From NCBI RefSeq assembly GCF_001426265.1, contig NZ_LMDG01000034.1, forward strand, positions 1 through 64,000: DNA of 64,000 bases. Direction: 5' to 3'. Of this stretch, positions 44,495 through 53,694 are shown one piece after another. Made by a program: the position numbers and the translations under genes. This DNA is from Rhizobium sp. Root1220. Lineage in GTDB: Bacteria > Pseudomonadota > Alphaproteobacteria > Rhizobiales > Rhizobiaceae. The stretch's first letter is position 1; the number at the start of each line of letters is the position of its first letter. The notes beneath the pieces are model-generated. The model was not told the origin of the DNA. It made no database searches and was given only the letters and a program-made list of their open reading frames with translations.

Positions 44495-44592
44495 CGAACT
44501 CCCCAGCACTGGAACGAGCGCCTCATGGCGACCGTCTTATTTGGCTTCTAACATAGGAGTGCGTATGGCGAATGCCAAGGCAAACCGGTCCG

Positions 44593-45921
44593 TTAGATGG
44601 TTTTTCCGTCAATAAGACCTAAAGGCGGTTTTGGATAGAGGCGCGCTCCAAATGCGTCCGCAAGGCTGTCCGCGAAAATGACGTCAAATCGTGTCAAAAA
44701 ACGGTCGAACGGCGCAAAATAGGGCGTCAGCCGGACTTTGCCGATATCGTTGCTGGGTAATGGCTCTCCGGCAGGGTCGAACAGACACGGCGAAGCCGCC
44801 CATGCGCGCCGGGAAGCCGCCTTCGGCAACGATGTCCCCGCCTTGCTCCCCGCACGCCCTGTGGGTCCGACAAGAACGGAAGCATTTTCAGCATTTTGAA
44901 CGATAAAGCGCCCGTCCCAGATGCCGCGCTCTCCCGCGGCAAGCGCAAGTAACATGACATCGCGACTTTCACGGGCAAGGAAAAGGCCTTCGCGACGCAG
45001 ATCAAACACCACCCTGCCAGCCGTCATGCGCCCCGGCGCACCCTTCGCAACGAAGGCAAGCAGTTTCTCCGTCTGCGCACGCCCCAACGCGAAAGGCTGA
45101 CCGCCAAAAACGGCCGCGAGGCGAGAAAGAGCGTACTCCAAGAGCAGTTTGTCACTTGCCAGCCCGGCTTTCGATACGTACCCAAGCCCCTGTTCATGGA
45201 GGATAAAATGATCCGCTAGCCATTTACCCGCTTGCTCGGAAAGCCTGAGCCGCTCGTCGGCAGCCTGTCTTGTCGTCGGAATTGCCGCCGTCTCCGAAAG
45301 CCGCATTCGCATGCGCACCCGCTCGTACCCTGGATCCGCGTTGCTTGGATCATCGATCCAGCCAACACCCTGAGCCCGCAAGTCTCCACGAATGTCCTCG
45401 CGCAGACATGAAAGAAACGGTCGTGCGATCCACAACCGGCGATCGAACAGGACAAGGTCGGCAATTCCGGTTGTTTCCCGTTCCGAGCGCTCGCTGCGCA
45501 TGGCCAGGGTCTCGCGTTGATCGTCGAGTGTGTGTGCCGTAACCGCGAGGTCGGCATGAAAATTGTCGGCGGCCTCGGCGAGCAAAGCGTATCGAGCCTC
45601 GCGCGCAGCCGCCATGAGACCGGCTTTTGGCTTGTCTCCAAGCCAGACCTTCGTGACGTGAGGCACACCGAGCGAGTGGCAGAGAGCGGCGACCTGACGC
45701 GCTTCATCCGCGGATTGATCGCGAAGCGCATGGTCCACTGTGGCGGCACAAAGAGCGATGTTGGAATTGGGCGCGATCTTCAGCGCCTTGGCAAGAGCCA
45801 AAAGCAGGCCGGTTGAATCGCTGCCGCCTGAAATAGCGACCAGCACGCGCGATGGCTGTTTCAGCGAGTCGATAAAACGGTGGATTGCAGTTTCAGGAGC
45901 TAGAATACAGTCGGGGCGCAA
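44593..45921 (-). CDS. tilS: tRNA(Ile)-lysidine synthase
   Basis: A 442-residue enzyme that adds lysine to C34 of tRNA-Ile(CAU) so that it reads AUA. The PP-loop is VAISGGSDSTGLLLAL at about residues 27-42; the ATPase domain continues with TAHTLDDQRET, the counterpart of the usual HHxxDQ. The C-terminal part is longer than in short-form TilS. It lies 12 bases downstream of cpoB on the same strand and is probably co-transcribed. Confidence 0.92.
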   Translation of the reverse strand: MRPDCILAPETAIHRFIDSLKQPSRVLVAISGGSDSTGLLLALAKALKIAPNSNIALCAATVDHALRDQSADEARQVAALCHSLGVPHVTKVWLGDKPKAGLMAAAREARYALLAEAADNFHADLAVTAHTLDDQRETLAMRSERSERETTGIADLVLFDRRLWIARPFLSCLREDIRGDLRAQGVGWIDDPSNADPGYERVRMRMRLSETAAIPTTRQAADERLRLSEQAGKWLADHFILHEQGLGYVSKAGLASDKLLLEYALSRLAAVFGGQPFALGRAQTEKLLAFVAKGAPGRMTAGRVVFDLRREGLFLARESRDVMLLALAAGERGIWDGRFIVQNAENASVLVGPTGRAGSKAGTSLPKAASRRAWAASPCLFDPAGEPLPSNDIGKVRLTPYFAPFDRFLTRFDVIFADSLADAFGARLYPKPPLGLIDGKTI

Positions 45922-45933
45922 AACCGCGGGGCC

Positions 45934-46935
45934 TTAGCAGGCGAGACGCTTCTGTTCGCTGCCGACCTTGGTTATGACGGCCCGAGAAGCCTTTGGATAG
46001 CGCTTCGACACTTCCTTGAGTGTCGCGCAGGCCGTTTCAGTGTTGTCGAGCGCGGCCAGAGACATGCCAAGCTTAAGAAGCATTTCCGGCGCCTTTTCGG
46101 AGCTGCCGTATTTCTGGTGCGCGTTCAGGAATGTCTTTGCCGCGTCGTTGTACTTGCCCTGTGAATAGAGCGCTTCGCCCAGCCAGAAATTGGCATCGGC
46201 AGCGCGAGCGCTTGCCGGGTACTGGGCGATGTACTGGGTGAATTCCCGTTCGGCCGTCGAATAGTCGCCGGAAAGCACATGGCCATAGGCGGCCTTGTAC
46301 TGATCCGCCTCGCTACCGAGCGAAGCGGTTTGCGAGGACTTTGCCGCATCGACGCCGGGGAGCGGGCCTGAACCAACCTCCGCGCCCTGATTTACCGAAC
46401 CACCGACGGTGTTGCCACCCTGGTCGAACTCGATCGAGCCAAGTTGCTTCGGGGGCTGGCCGAGACCGCTGTTCTCCGGAACATCCGTGGAGGGAGCCGT
46501 TTCGGCTCCCCGTGTTGCCTCGATCGTGCGCGCGACATCATCGCCGCGCTGGGCCGTCTGGCTGGAGGGCGGGATATCGGCTTCGCTCTTTTTCATCGGC
46601 TTGCCGGTACTAGCACTGCTGCCCCCGGCTTTTTCCAGCTCCTGAAAGCGGAATTCGTTGTCTTCCTGCGCCTTGCGTATCGTTTCCTGCATTTGCAACA
46701 GTTGGAAACTCATCTCCTCGATGCGCCCGTTCAATTGACGAAGCTGCTCTTCGAGCTGCTGAACGCGGACTTCCGCACCGCCTGCAGCCTGTACGTTGAC
46801 AATCGGCGCACTCTGCTGACGCTCGACATCCCGACCGCCGACCTGCCAACCAAACAGCGACGTCGCATTCGCCGATTGGCCCGCCCCGGTCACGGCTGCG
46901 AGGCAGATCATACCTGCCACGACAAGTTTCTTCAT
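45934..46935 (-). CDS. cpoB: Tol-Pal system coordinator CpoB (YbgF)
   Basis: A 333-residue periplasmic protein. Signal peptide to about residue 24, a trimerising coiled coil at about 50-95 (VQQLEEQLRQLNGRIEEMSFQ), a Ser/Gly/Gln-rich linker, and three TPR repeats in the last 120 residues (AAYGHVLSGDYSTAEREFTQY, ADANFWLGEALYSQGKYNDAA). CpoB links peptidoglycan synthesis to outer-membrane constriction by the Tol machine. Unlike tolQRAB it has a terminator between it and pal, so its promoter lies in 46936-47040. Confidence 0.92.
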   Translation of the reverse strand: MKKLVVAGMICLAAVTGAGQSANATSLFGWQVGGRDVERQQSAPIVNVQAAGGAEVRVQQLEEQLRQLNGRIEEMSFQLLQMQETIRKAQEDNEFRFQELEKAGGSSASTGKPMKKSEADIPPSSQTAQRGDDVARTIEATRGAETAPSTDVPENSGLGQPPKQLGSIEFDQGGNTVGGSVNQGAEVGSGPLPGVDAAKSSQTASLGSEADQYKAAYGHVLSGDYSTAEREFTQYIAQYPASARAADANFWLGEALYSQGKYNDAAKTFLNAHQKYGSSEKAPEMLLKLGMSLAALDNTETACATLKEVSKRYPKASRAVITKVGSEQKRLAC

Positions 46936-47040
46936 ATGGTTCGTCCTGTCTCAGTGATTCTTCGCGCCTCGATGGCACGAACAGGAGATTTTTCCAATTG
47001 CTTTCAAAAAGCAACGGAGTCTGGCCAAAGTGTGTTCAAA

Positions 47041-47072
47041 AAGAAAAGGCGACCCGCGATGGGGTCGCCTTT
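47041..47072 (-). terminator. Rho-independent terminator after pal
   Basis: AAAGGCGACCC pairs with GGGTCGCCTTT around six bases, followed by TCTTTTTG on the minus strand. It is 78 bases after the pal stop and separates pal from cpoB. Confidence 0.88.
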
Positions 47073-47149
47073 CCAAATCGTAATGTATTTCCGGAACTAC
47101 GGCGCCGCGTGTCCGCACGCGTAAAAGCCGCCGTAGCGTCGGTGCTGCG

Positions 47150-47674
47150 TTACATGCCGGCGCCGCCGAGAACGGTAACGGCGCGACGGTTCTGCGACCA
47201 GCAGGAAATATCGTCGCAGACGGCGACCGGGCGCTCCTTGCCGTAGGAGATCGTCCTCATGCGCTGAGCCGGCACGCCGCGCGAGGCAAGGTAGTCCTTG
47301 GCGGCAGACGCGCGACGGGCACCGAGCGCCAGGTTGTACTCGCGGGTGCCGCGTTCGTCGGCATGACCTTCGACAGTGATTGCGTACTTCGGATACCGGG
47401 CAAGCCACTGAGCCTGACGGTCGAGCGTCTGGGAAGCATCCGCGCGGATGGAGGTTGAATCGGTGTCGAAGAAGATGCGGTCGCCGACGTTGACCGTGAA
47501 GTCCTGTGCTGAGCCCGGCGTTGCGGCGCCGGCACCAAGGCCGAGGTCGCCGGCACTGTTGACCGGCTTCTTGGCGCAGCTTGCCAGAGCGAGACCGGCA
47601 ACGAGCGCGATCATGACGGGGTTACGGGCGAAATCCTGCATGCGGCTCATTGCCGGGGTGTGAATTCGGCTCAT
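47150..47674 (-). CDS. pal: Peptidoglycan-associated lipoprotein
   Basis: A 174-residue lipoprotein. The signal peptide is long with lipobox LASC at about residue 33, and the C-terminal OmpA-like domain has DRIFFDTDSTSIRADAS and VEGHADERGTREYNLALGARRA, the peptidoglycan (mDAP) binding core. AAGGAG precedes ATG 47674 by seven bases. Pal anchors the outer membrane and is moved by TolB. It is 157 bases from tolB. Confidence 0.95.
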   Translation of the reverse strand: MSRIHTPAMSRMQDFARNPVMIALVAGLALASCAKKPVNSAGDLGLGAGAATPGSAQDFTVNVGDRIFFDTDSTSIRADASQTLDRQAQWLARYPKYAITVEGHADERGTREYNLALGARRASAAKDYLASRGVPAQRMRTISYGKERPVAVCDDISCWSQNRRAVTVLGGAGM

Positions 47675-47830
47675 GGCCGGTCTCCTTGCGACTTGATTAG
47701 GGTTGCCGGACTGTAACCTTACTAGGTTAATCGGCGCTCAAGAATCATGGTTAACGAATGGTTGATTTGTCCCTTTGCCGCCCAGTTCAAAGATTTTTGC
47801 GGCGACAACAAGGCACATCCCCAGCCTTTA

Positions 47831-49141
47831 CTACTCGAGCAGCGGTGACCAGGCTGGGTCCGAACCGTAGGTCGGGGTCTTGATCATCTGCTCGTTGTAG
47901 CCTGTCAGGTCGATTGAGTAGAGCTGCGGACCACCCGCCCCCGCCGCCTGGCGGAAGAACATGATGACGCGGCCGTTCGGAGCCCAGGTCGGGCCCTCAT
48001 TGTGGAAGCCGGTCGTCAGGATGCGTTCGCCCGAACCGTCCGGCTTCATCACGCCGATCGAGAACTTGCCGCCCGACTGCTTGGTGAAGGCGATCAGATC
48101 GCCACGCGGAGACCAGACAGGCGTCGAGTAGGAGCCGTCGCCGAACGATATACGCGTCTGGCCGGAACCGTCAGCATTCATCTTGTAAAGCTGCTGGCGC
48201 CCGCCGCGATCGCTTTCGAACACGATCTGGCCACCGTCAGGCGAATAGGACGGCGACGTATCGATCGCTGCCGTCGAGGTCAGCCGCGTGGTGGTGCGCG
48301 AGCGCAGGTCCATGGTGTAGATATTCGCATTGCCTTCCTGCTGAAGGCTCATGACAACCTTCTGGCCATCGGGCGAGAACCGCGGCGAAAACGTCATGCC
48401 CGGGAAATTGCCCACCACTTCGCGCTGGCCGGTCTCCAGCTGCAGGAGGTAAACCCGCGGCTGCTGGTTGGCAAAGGACATGTAGGTGACTTCTTGCCGG
48501 TTCGGCGAGAAGCGCGGAGTCAGCACGAGGTCGCTGCCGTTGGTCAGCATGCGGACGTTGAAGCCGTCCTGGTCCATGATGGCGAGCTGCCGCTTGCGAT
48601 CCTGCTTGGTGCCGGACTCCGAGACGAAAACGACACGGGTGTCGAAATAGCCTTCTTCACCAGTGATCTGCTTGTAGATCGCATCGGCGATAATGTGGGC
48701 GACACGGCGCCAATTCTCGGGCTGCGTATAGAATTGCTGCCCCGTCATCTGCGTACCGGCAAATGTGTCCCAGAGGCGGAACTCGGCGCGAAGACGGCCG
48801 TCGCTTTCCTTTGTCACGCGGCCGGTAACAAGCGCCTGCGCGTTGATCACCTTCCAGTCCTCGAAGCGCGGAGCGGCATCGGGATTGGAGATCTTCTCGA
48901 TGAAGGCATTCTTGTTGATCGGCGCAAACAGGCCCGAGCGCTGAAGATCCGCCGCCACCACCTGCGACACCTGCGCGCCCATGTCGCCCTGCAGGAAGTC
49001 GGTTACCGCGATCGGCAGGGGCTCGACATTGCCCTTGTTGATGTTGATTTCGACAAGCGCGTTCGCGGGCGTGGCGATAACGGCGGTGGTTATCATGCCG
49101 ACGGCGACCATCAAGGCGCGGATGAGAGAACACTTGGTCAT
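47831..49141 (-). CDS. tolB: Tol-Pal periplasmic protein TolB
   Basis: A 436-residue protein from ATG 49141, which has AAAGG ten bases upstream and gives the signal peptide MTKCSLIRALMVAVGMITTA, cleaved near ANA. The N-terminal domain (about 30-160) binds TolA, and the six-bladed propeller follows with repeated SPDG motifs (FSPRFSPDGQKVVMS, SYSPDGGQIVFESDRGG). An in-frame ATG at 49162 lacks a ribosome site. tolA ends just upstream of it. Confidence 0.94.
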   Translation of the reverse strand: MTKCSLIRALMVAVGMITTAVIATPANALVEININKGNVEPLPIAVTDFLQGDMGAQVSQVVAADLQRSGLFAPINKNAFIEKISNPDAAPRFEDWKVINAQALVTGRVTKESDGRLRAEFRLWDTFAGTQMTGQQFYTQPENWRRVAHIIADAIYKQITGEEGYFDTRVVFVSESGTKQDRKRQLAIMDQDGFNVRMLTNGSDLVLTPRFSPNRQEVTYMSFANQQPRVYLLQLETGQREVVGNFPGMTFSPRFSPDGQKVVMSLQQEGNANIYTMDLRSRTTTRLTSTAAIDTSPSYSPDGGQIVFESDRGGRQQLYKMNADGSGQTRISFGDGSYSTPVWSPRGDLIAFTKQSGGKFSIGVMKPDGSGERILTTGFHNEGPTWAPNGRVIMFFRQAAGAGGPQLYSIDLTGYNEQMIKTPTYGSDPAWSPLLE

Positions 49142-49163
49142 AGAGGACAAGCCTTTCAGCATT

Positions 49164-50300
49164 TTAAAGTGCTAGATCGCTGGGGTCGAAATTGACGATG
49201 ACTTCGCCCCAGGCGTCGTATTTGTCTTTCGGAAGATTCGTGAACGGCGACGACTTCATGACCGCGCGCTTTGCACCGCTCGCCAGGGCCATGCGGGTAG
49301 CCTCGTTGGTGCCACCGACCGCCTCGACATCCGGCGAGCCGATGATGTTGCCTTCCTGATCGAGCTTCATGTGGACTTTGATGCGAACCTCCCCTGCGCC
49401 TTCCATCCCGGGGATGACGGACCAGTTGCCGGCAATTGCGCTGCGAAGCGCGTCCATTTCGCTCATGGAGAGCTTGGAACCGCCGGTGGCCTTCTTGGCA
49501 CCGAGGGAGGCAACTTCCGTCGAGCTCTTGGCACCGCCATTTGACGGGTCCTGCTTGTTCAGCAAGGCCGCGATGTCGTCAGCGTTGAAGTCGCTCGGCT
49601 TAGACGAGGAGGCCTTGGCCTTCTCCTGCTTCTTGTCAGCCTTCTTCTTTTCGGTCGGCTTTTCGTCCGTCTGCGCCTTGTCTTCCGTCTTCTTCTCAGG
49701 CGGCTTTTCCGCCGGCTTCTGCTCGGGAGGCTTCACTTGAGGCTTGACGACGGGCGTCGGCACCTTGTCCGGCAAGGCTTCGGCATCCGGCTTCGGCGGC
49801 TCGGCCTGCTCCTGCGGCTTTTCCTCAGCCTTCGGCGGCGTAGGCGTCGGCGGGGTGATGTCGGGCTTTGGTGGTGTGATCGACGCCACCTGCTGCGGCT
49901 CCACGTCCGTCTCTTCCTTCATGATCTCCTTGACCTCATTGGGTACGGGATCATTCGTGGGAAGCGGCTTTTCGGAAGCCTTGGGAGCAGCGGCGCTTTC
50001 GTTGTTGTTCGGTTTGGCGTTGGGAACCGGGGGCGTCTTCAGGTCGACCTTGTTCTCGCCCATGTTCTCGGCGTTTTCGACATTGGTCGGCTTTGCAGTT
50101 GGTTTCGGCGCCGGCTTTTCGCTCGGCTTGGCCGTTTTATCGCCCTGCTGCATCTGCGTCATTTCTTCGACCGGCACGAGGTCGACGGGCATCGCCTCGA
50201 AATCCTCGACCTTGAATTGCTCGGGGGAGCCGATCGAGATCAGCGCCCAGGTGAGCAATGCGCAGTGCAGAGCAGCAGATGTGACGATACTGGCCTTCAT
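49164..50300 (-). CDS. tolA: Tol-Pal inner-membrane linker TolA
   Basis: A 378-residue protein with one N-terminal membrane helix (VTSAALHCALLTWALISIG). The middle (about 35-260) is Pro/Lys/Glu-rich and low complexity, as a periplasm-spanning arm, and the C-terminal domain (about 275-378) has the TonB/TolA-like MSEMDALRSAIAGNWSVIPG and VRIKVHMKLDQEGNI. Function is transmission of TolQR proton energy to TolB-Pal. It follows tolR by eight bases. Confidence 0.88.
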   Translation of the reverse strand: MKASIVTSAALHCALLTWALISIGSPEQFKVEDFEAMPVDLVPVEEMTQMQQGDKTAKPSEKPAPKPTAKPTNVENAENMGENKVDLKTPPVPNAKPNNNESAAAPKASEKPLPTNDPVPNEVKEIMKEETDVEPQQVASITPPKPDITPPTPTPPKAEEKPQEQAEPPKPDAEALPDKVPTPVVKPQVKPPEQKPAEKPPEKKTEDKAQTDEKPTEKKKADKKQEKAKASSSKPSDFNADDIAALLNKQDPSNGGAKSSTEVASLGAKKATGGSKLSMSEMDALRSAIAGNWSVIPGMEGAGEVRIKVHMKLDQEGNIIGSPDVEAVGGTNEATRMALASGAKRAVMKSSPFTNLPKDKYDAWGEVIVNFDPSDLAL

Positions 50301-50308
50301 AGCGCTCG

Positions 50309-50767
50309 CTATTGGTCCTTCTTCTGCTGGGTCACGAGGCCGATATTCTTGAAGCCTGCGCCCTGTATGCGGGCCATGACGTCAGCGATTACGCCGTAAG
50401 GCGCCGTCGCATCACCGCGAACGAAGATGCGTTCATTGTAGCCGGTGGTCGCGATCGCTTCGAGCTTCGCCGCAATTTCCTCGACCGGAATCGGCGTTTC
50501 CTGAAGGAACGCTGTTCCGTCATTCTTGACCGAGATCGTGATCGGCTGCGTTTCGGAATTCAGCGCCTTGGCCTGCGTTTCCGGCAGATCGATCGGGACG
50601 CCGACGGTCATCATCGGTGCTGCCACCATGAAGATGATCAGTAGCACGAGCATGACGTCGACGAGCGGCGTCACGTTGATTTCCGAGATAGTTCCGCCTC
50701 TGCGGCCACCACGGCGACGACGGCTACCACCGCCGCCTCCGCCACCGCTTGGAGCACCCATAGCCAT
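50309..50767 (-). CDS. tolR: Tol-Pal proton channel subunit TolR
   Basis: A 152-residue ExbD/TolR protein. A Gly/Arg-rich start (GGGGGGSRRRRGGRRGG) precedes INVTPLVDVMLVLLIIFMVA, the membrane helix with the proton-handling aspartate, and then the periplasmic domain. It is 23 bases downstream of tolQ. Confidence 0.94.
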   Translation of the reverse strand: MAMGAPSGGGGGGGSRRRRGGRRGGTISEINVTPLVDVMLVLLIIFMVAAPMMTVGVPIDLPETQAKALNSETQPITISVKNDGTAFLQETPIPVEEIAAKLEAIATTGYNERIFVRGDATAPYGVIADVMARIQGAGFKNIGLVTQQKKDQ

Positions 50768-50790
50768 ATCGTCTACTCCGTTTCCGTCGG

Positions 50791-51510
50791 TTACTGCGCG
50801 GCCTGACGCGGCTGCAGCTTTTCATCGATCTGGCGCGAAAGGATGGCGGAGAATTCATCCGCGAAGCCTTCCATGCGACCCGAGAGCTTGCCGGCGTCAG
50901 CGGAGAACTTGTTGTAGGCGATAACCGCCGGAATAGCCGCGACCAGACCGATGGCCGTTGCAAGCAACGCCTCGGCGATACCCGGCGCGACAACTGCGAG
51001 GTTGGTCGACTTCGAACCGGCGATGGCCTGGAACGAGGTCATGATACCGACGACTGTTCCGAAAAGTCCGATGAACGGACCGGCTGAACCGATCGTCGCC
51101 AGCGAGCCGAGGCGAGCCGAAAAGCCTTCGGATTCACGGGCGAGCGTCACGTCCATGGCGCGGTCGATACGCATCTGGAGACCGATCGGCGACCGTGCAC
51201 CGCGCTCGAAGCTCTTCTTCCACTCGCGCATGGCGGCGACGAAGATCGAGGCAAGGCCCGTATTGTTGCGCTCTGAAAGCGAGCGGTAGAGCTCTTCCAG
51301 CGATTGACCCGACCAGAACACCTGTTCGAACTTGTCGAACTGGCGCCGTGCGCGGCCAAATGCCAGATACTTGTCGATGACGATCGCCCAGGTCCAGACC
51401 GAGGCTGCTATGAGCCCGAGCATGACCAGTTTGACGACGAGACCTGCCTGCATGAACAGCGACCAGAGGCTGACGTCCGTCGCTGCTGCTGCCAATCCTA
51501 CTTGTTCCAT
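50791..51510 (-). CDS. tolQ: Tol-Pal proton channel subunit TolQ
   Basis: A 239-residue ExbB/TolQ protein with three membrane helices (about 20-40, 138-160, 170-195). The conserved block SAGPFIGLFGTVVGIMTSF and ATAIGLVAAIPAVIAYN are present. ATG 51510 is preferred to a longer frame because it places the first helix normally. First gene of tolQ-tolR-tolA-tolB-pal. Confidence 0.94.
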   Translation of the reverse strand: MEQVGLAAAATDVSLWSLFMQAGLVVKLVMLGLIAASVWTWAIVIDKYLAFGRARRQFDKFEQVFWSGQSLEELYRSLSERNNTGLASIFVAAMREWKKSFERGARSPIGLQMRIDRAMDVTLARESEGFSARLGSLATIGSAGPFIGLFGTVVGIMTSFQAIAGSKSTNLAVVAPGIAEALLATAIGLVAAIPAVIAYNKFSADAGKLSGRMEGFADEFSAILSRQIDEKLQPRQAAQ

Positions 51511-51898
51511 TGATCCAAAATCCCCGAATCCAAACGCCCGGCACTTGACCGGGCGGCACAAAGTGATCTCGCAAGAAGTGTCTGGCAGCCGCCGCCCTAA
51601 GCCCTGGTCAAGCTTCCAAGCTCTTATCCGCTTTCCTTGCCGTCAAATTTGGTCAAAGGAAGGCGTGCACCGCACAAACTCTGACAATCCGAGTAAGACA
51701 CTATTATGGTTAATAGTTCGTTAGCGCCGGATCATGGCAACAAAACTATCTGCGGAAAATTATCCCTTGGAATACTTGGTCAAACCTGGGGTCGATTGCC
51801 AAAACAGCGCTTATCTTGCGGCGCGGCAATTCCTTCACATAAAACTCATGTTTTTACAAGGGTCTGATTCCAGCATTTGCAAATAGCCGCGATGCGGG
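51511..51898. other. Tol operon promoter region, gene-free
   Basis: 388 bases without a coding frame, less G/C-rich than the genes. TTAA-N7-TTAG at 51710-51724 is one base off the CtrA pattern. ATTTGCAAAT near 51877 is a 10-base palindrome. ybgC, usually first in the tol operon, is upstream but separated by this stretch, so tolQ probably has its own promoter. Confidence 0.45.
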
Positions 51899-52354
51899 TC
51901 AGGCGCCGTCCGACGCAATCAGCATCTGCCTTGCCAAGGCTTCCGGCAGCCGCCGCGGCCGCCCGCTTGCGTTGATGACAGCGATGACCACCTTGGCGGC
52001 GATCAGCAGTGTCTCGCCGCGGCGGATCTCCTGGCTGAGCACCATCTTAGCGCCGCCGGCCTTGTCGGTACGGGTAAGCACGGTGAGGATGTCATCCATC
52101 CGTGCCGGCGTCTTGAAGTCGATCTCCATGCGGTGAACGACGAAGACAAGGCCTTCCTCGTCGGCGCTGATCAATTCCCGCTGCTCAACACCGAGACAAC
52201 GCAGATAGTCCGTACGACCGCGCTCGAGGAAGTGAAGATAGCGGGCATGATAGACGAGACCGGAGAAGTCGGTATCCTCGTAGTAGACGCGCTGCAGGAG
52301 GCGGTGGCCCGCTTCCGTGAGTTCGCCCGAGATCGAAAAACCGTTGTCCGTCAT
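51899..52354 (-). CDS. ybgC: Tol-Pal-associated acyl-CoA thioesterase YbgC
   Basis: A 151-residue hot-dog-fold thioesterase. RVYYEDTDFSGLVYHARYLHFLERGRTDYLR carries the catalytic aspartate of the 4-hydroxybenzoyl-CoA-thioesterase group. It is normal in length and place, upstream of tolQ on the same strand. ATG 52354 is used; the frame continues upstream but without a family match. Confidence 0.92.
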   Translation of the reverse strand: MTDNGFSISGELTEAGHRLLQRVYYEDTDFSGLVYHARYLHFLERGRTDYLRCLGVEQRELISADEEGLVFVVHRMEIDFKTPARMDDILTVLTRTDKAGGAKMVLSQEIRRGETLLIAAKVVIAVINASGRPRRLPEALARQMLIASDGA

Positions 52355-52473
52355 AATTTTCTCCAAAGTCACGCGCCCTCTTTGGCCGAAGACTTTCCGC
52401 CTTGCAAGCATTGAACAATTGTCACGCTTCCTAAGTAATTTTCGTTAGACGCGGCCAATCAGGAGATGACGCC

Positions 52474-53694
52474 ATGAAGATTGCAGTGATGGGCGGGGAT
52501 GGATTTATAGGCTGGCCAACATCATTGCATCTGTCCGACGCCGGACACGAAATCCATATTCTCGACAACCTGTCGAGACGCTGGATCGATACCGAACTCG
52601 GCGTCCAGTCGCTGACGCCGATGGACTCGATCCAGGAGCGCACCCGCATCTGGCACGCCGAAACCGGCCGGCGCATCCACTTCAATCTCATCGATCTTGC
52701 CAAGGATTACGAGCTGCTGAAGAAGTGGCTGGGAGAAAACAGGCCGGACGCGGTCATCCACTTCGCTGAACAGCGCGCAGCGCCGTATTCGATGAAGAGC
52801 GACCGGCACAAGAACTACACGGTCAACAACAACGTCAACGCCACCCACAACCTGCTCAACGCCCTCGTCGAACTCCAGCTTGACGCGCATCTGATTCACC
52901 TTGGCACGATGGGCGTCTACGGCTACTCGACCGTCGGCGCCGCGATCCCCGAAGGCTACCTGCCGGTCGGCATCGAGACTTCGGACGGCCAGACCGTGAG
53001 CCAGGAAATCCTCTACCCTTCCAATCCCGGCTCTATCTACCACATGACCAAATGCCTGGATCAGACGCTCTTTCATTTCTACGCCAAGAACGACGCGATG
53101 CGTATCACAGACCTGCACCAGGGCATCGTCTGGGGTACGCACACCGAACAGACCCGTCGTCATCCGCAGCTCGTCAATCGCTTCGACTACGACGGCGACT
53201 ATGGGACGGTGCTCAATCGTTTCCTGATCCAGGCAGCAATCGGATACCCACTCACGGTCCACGGCACCGGCGGCCAGACCCGCGCCTTCATCCACATTCA
53301 GGATTCGGTCCGCTGCATCGAACTGGCGCTTCAGAACCCGCCTGCCCAGGGCGCCCGAGTGGAGATTTTCAACCAGATGACCGAGACGCACCGCGTGCGC
53401 GATCTCGCCGAGATGATTGCCAGGATGAGCGGCTCCGAAATCGCCTGGTTGCCCAACCCACGCAAGGAAGCACCGGAGAACGAACTGATCGTGAAGAACG
53501 AGAAGTTCCGCAACCTCGGTCTCGACCCCATCACCCTGCAGGCCGGGCTGCTGAGCGAGATCGTCGATGTCGCAAGAAAGTTCGCCTACCGTGTCGATCG
53601 CACCCGCGTTCCGGCCGTCTCGGCCTGGACGAAGGACATCGCAGCGACGATCAACCGCGATCCGGAAGGCAAACGCCTGAAGTCAGTGTCATGA
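52474..53694 (+). CDS. sqdB: UDP-sulfoquinovose synthase
   Basis: A 406-residue extended-SDR enzyme that makes UDP-sulfoquinovose from UDP-glucose and sulfite. N-terminal nucleotide motif MGGDGFIGWPTSLHL, active-site region GTMGVYGYSTVGAAIPEG and YHMTKC fit SqdB. It begins the sqdB-sqdD-sqdC operon, which makes sulfolipid, and overlaps sqdD by four bases (ATGA). Divergent from ybgC, with 119 bases between. Confidence 0.94.
   Translation: MKIAVMGGDGFIGWPTSLHLSDAGHEIHILDNLSRRWIDTELGVQSLTPMDSIQERTRIWHAETGRRIHFNLIDLAKDYELLKKWLGENRPDAVIHFAEQRAAPYSMKSDRHKNYTVNNNVNATHNLLNALVELQLDAHLIHLGTMGVYGYSTVGAAIPEGYLPVGIETSDGQTVSQEILYPSNPGSIYHMTKCLDQTLFHFYAKNDAMRITDLHQGIVWGTHTEQTRRHPQLVNRFDYDGDYGTVLNRFLIQAAIGYPLTVHGTGGQTRAFIHIQDSVRCIELALQNPPAQGARVEIFNQMTETHRVRDLAEMIARMSGSEIAWLPNPRKEAPENELIVKNEKFRNLGLDPITLQAGLLSEIVDVARKFAYRVDRTRVPAVSAWTKDIAATINRDPEGKRLKSVS

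Noticed and set aside
51710..51724. TTAA-N7-TTAG upstream of tolQ as a CtrA site
   Set aside because: One base off the pattern and about 200 bases from tolQ; kept only as a remark.
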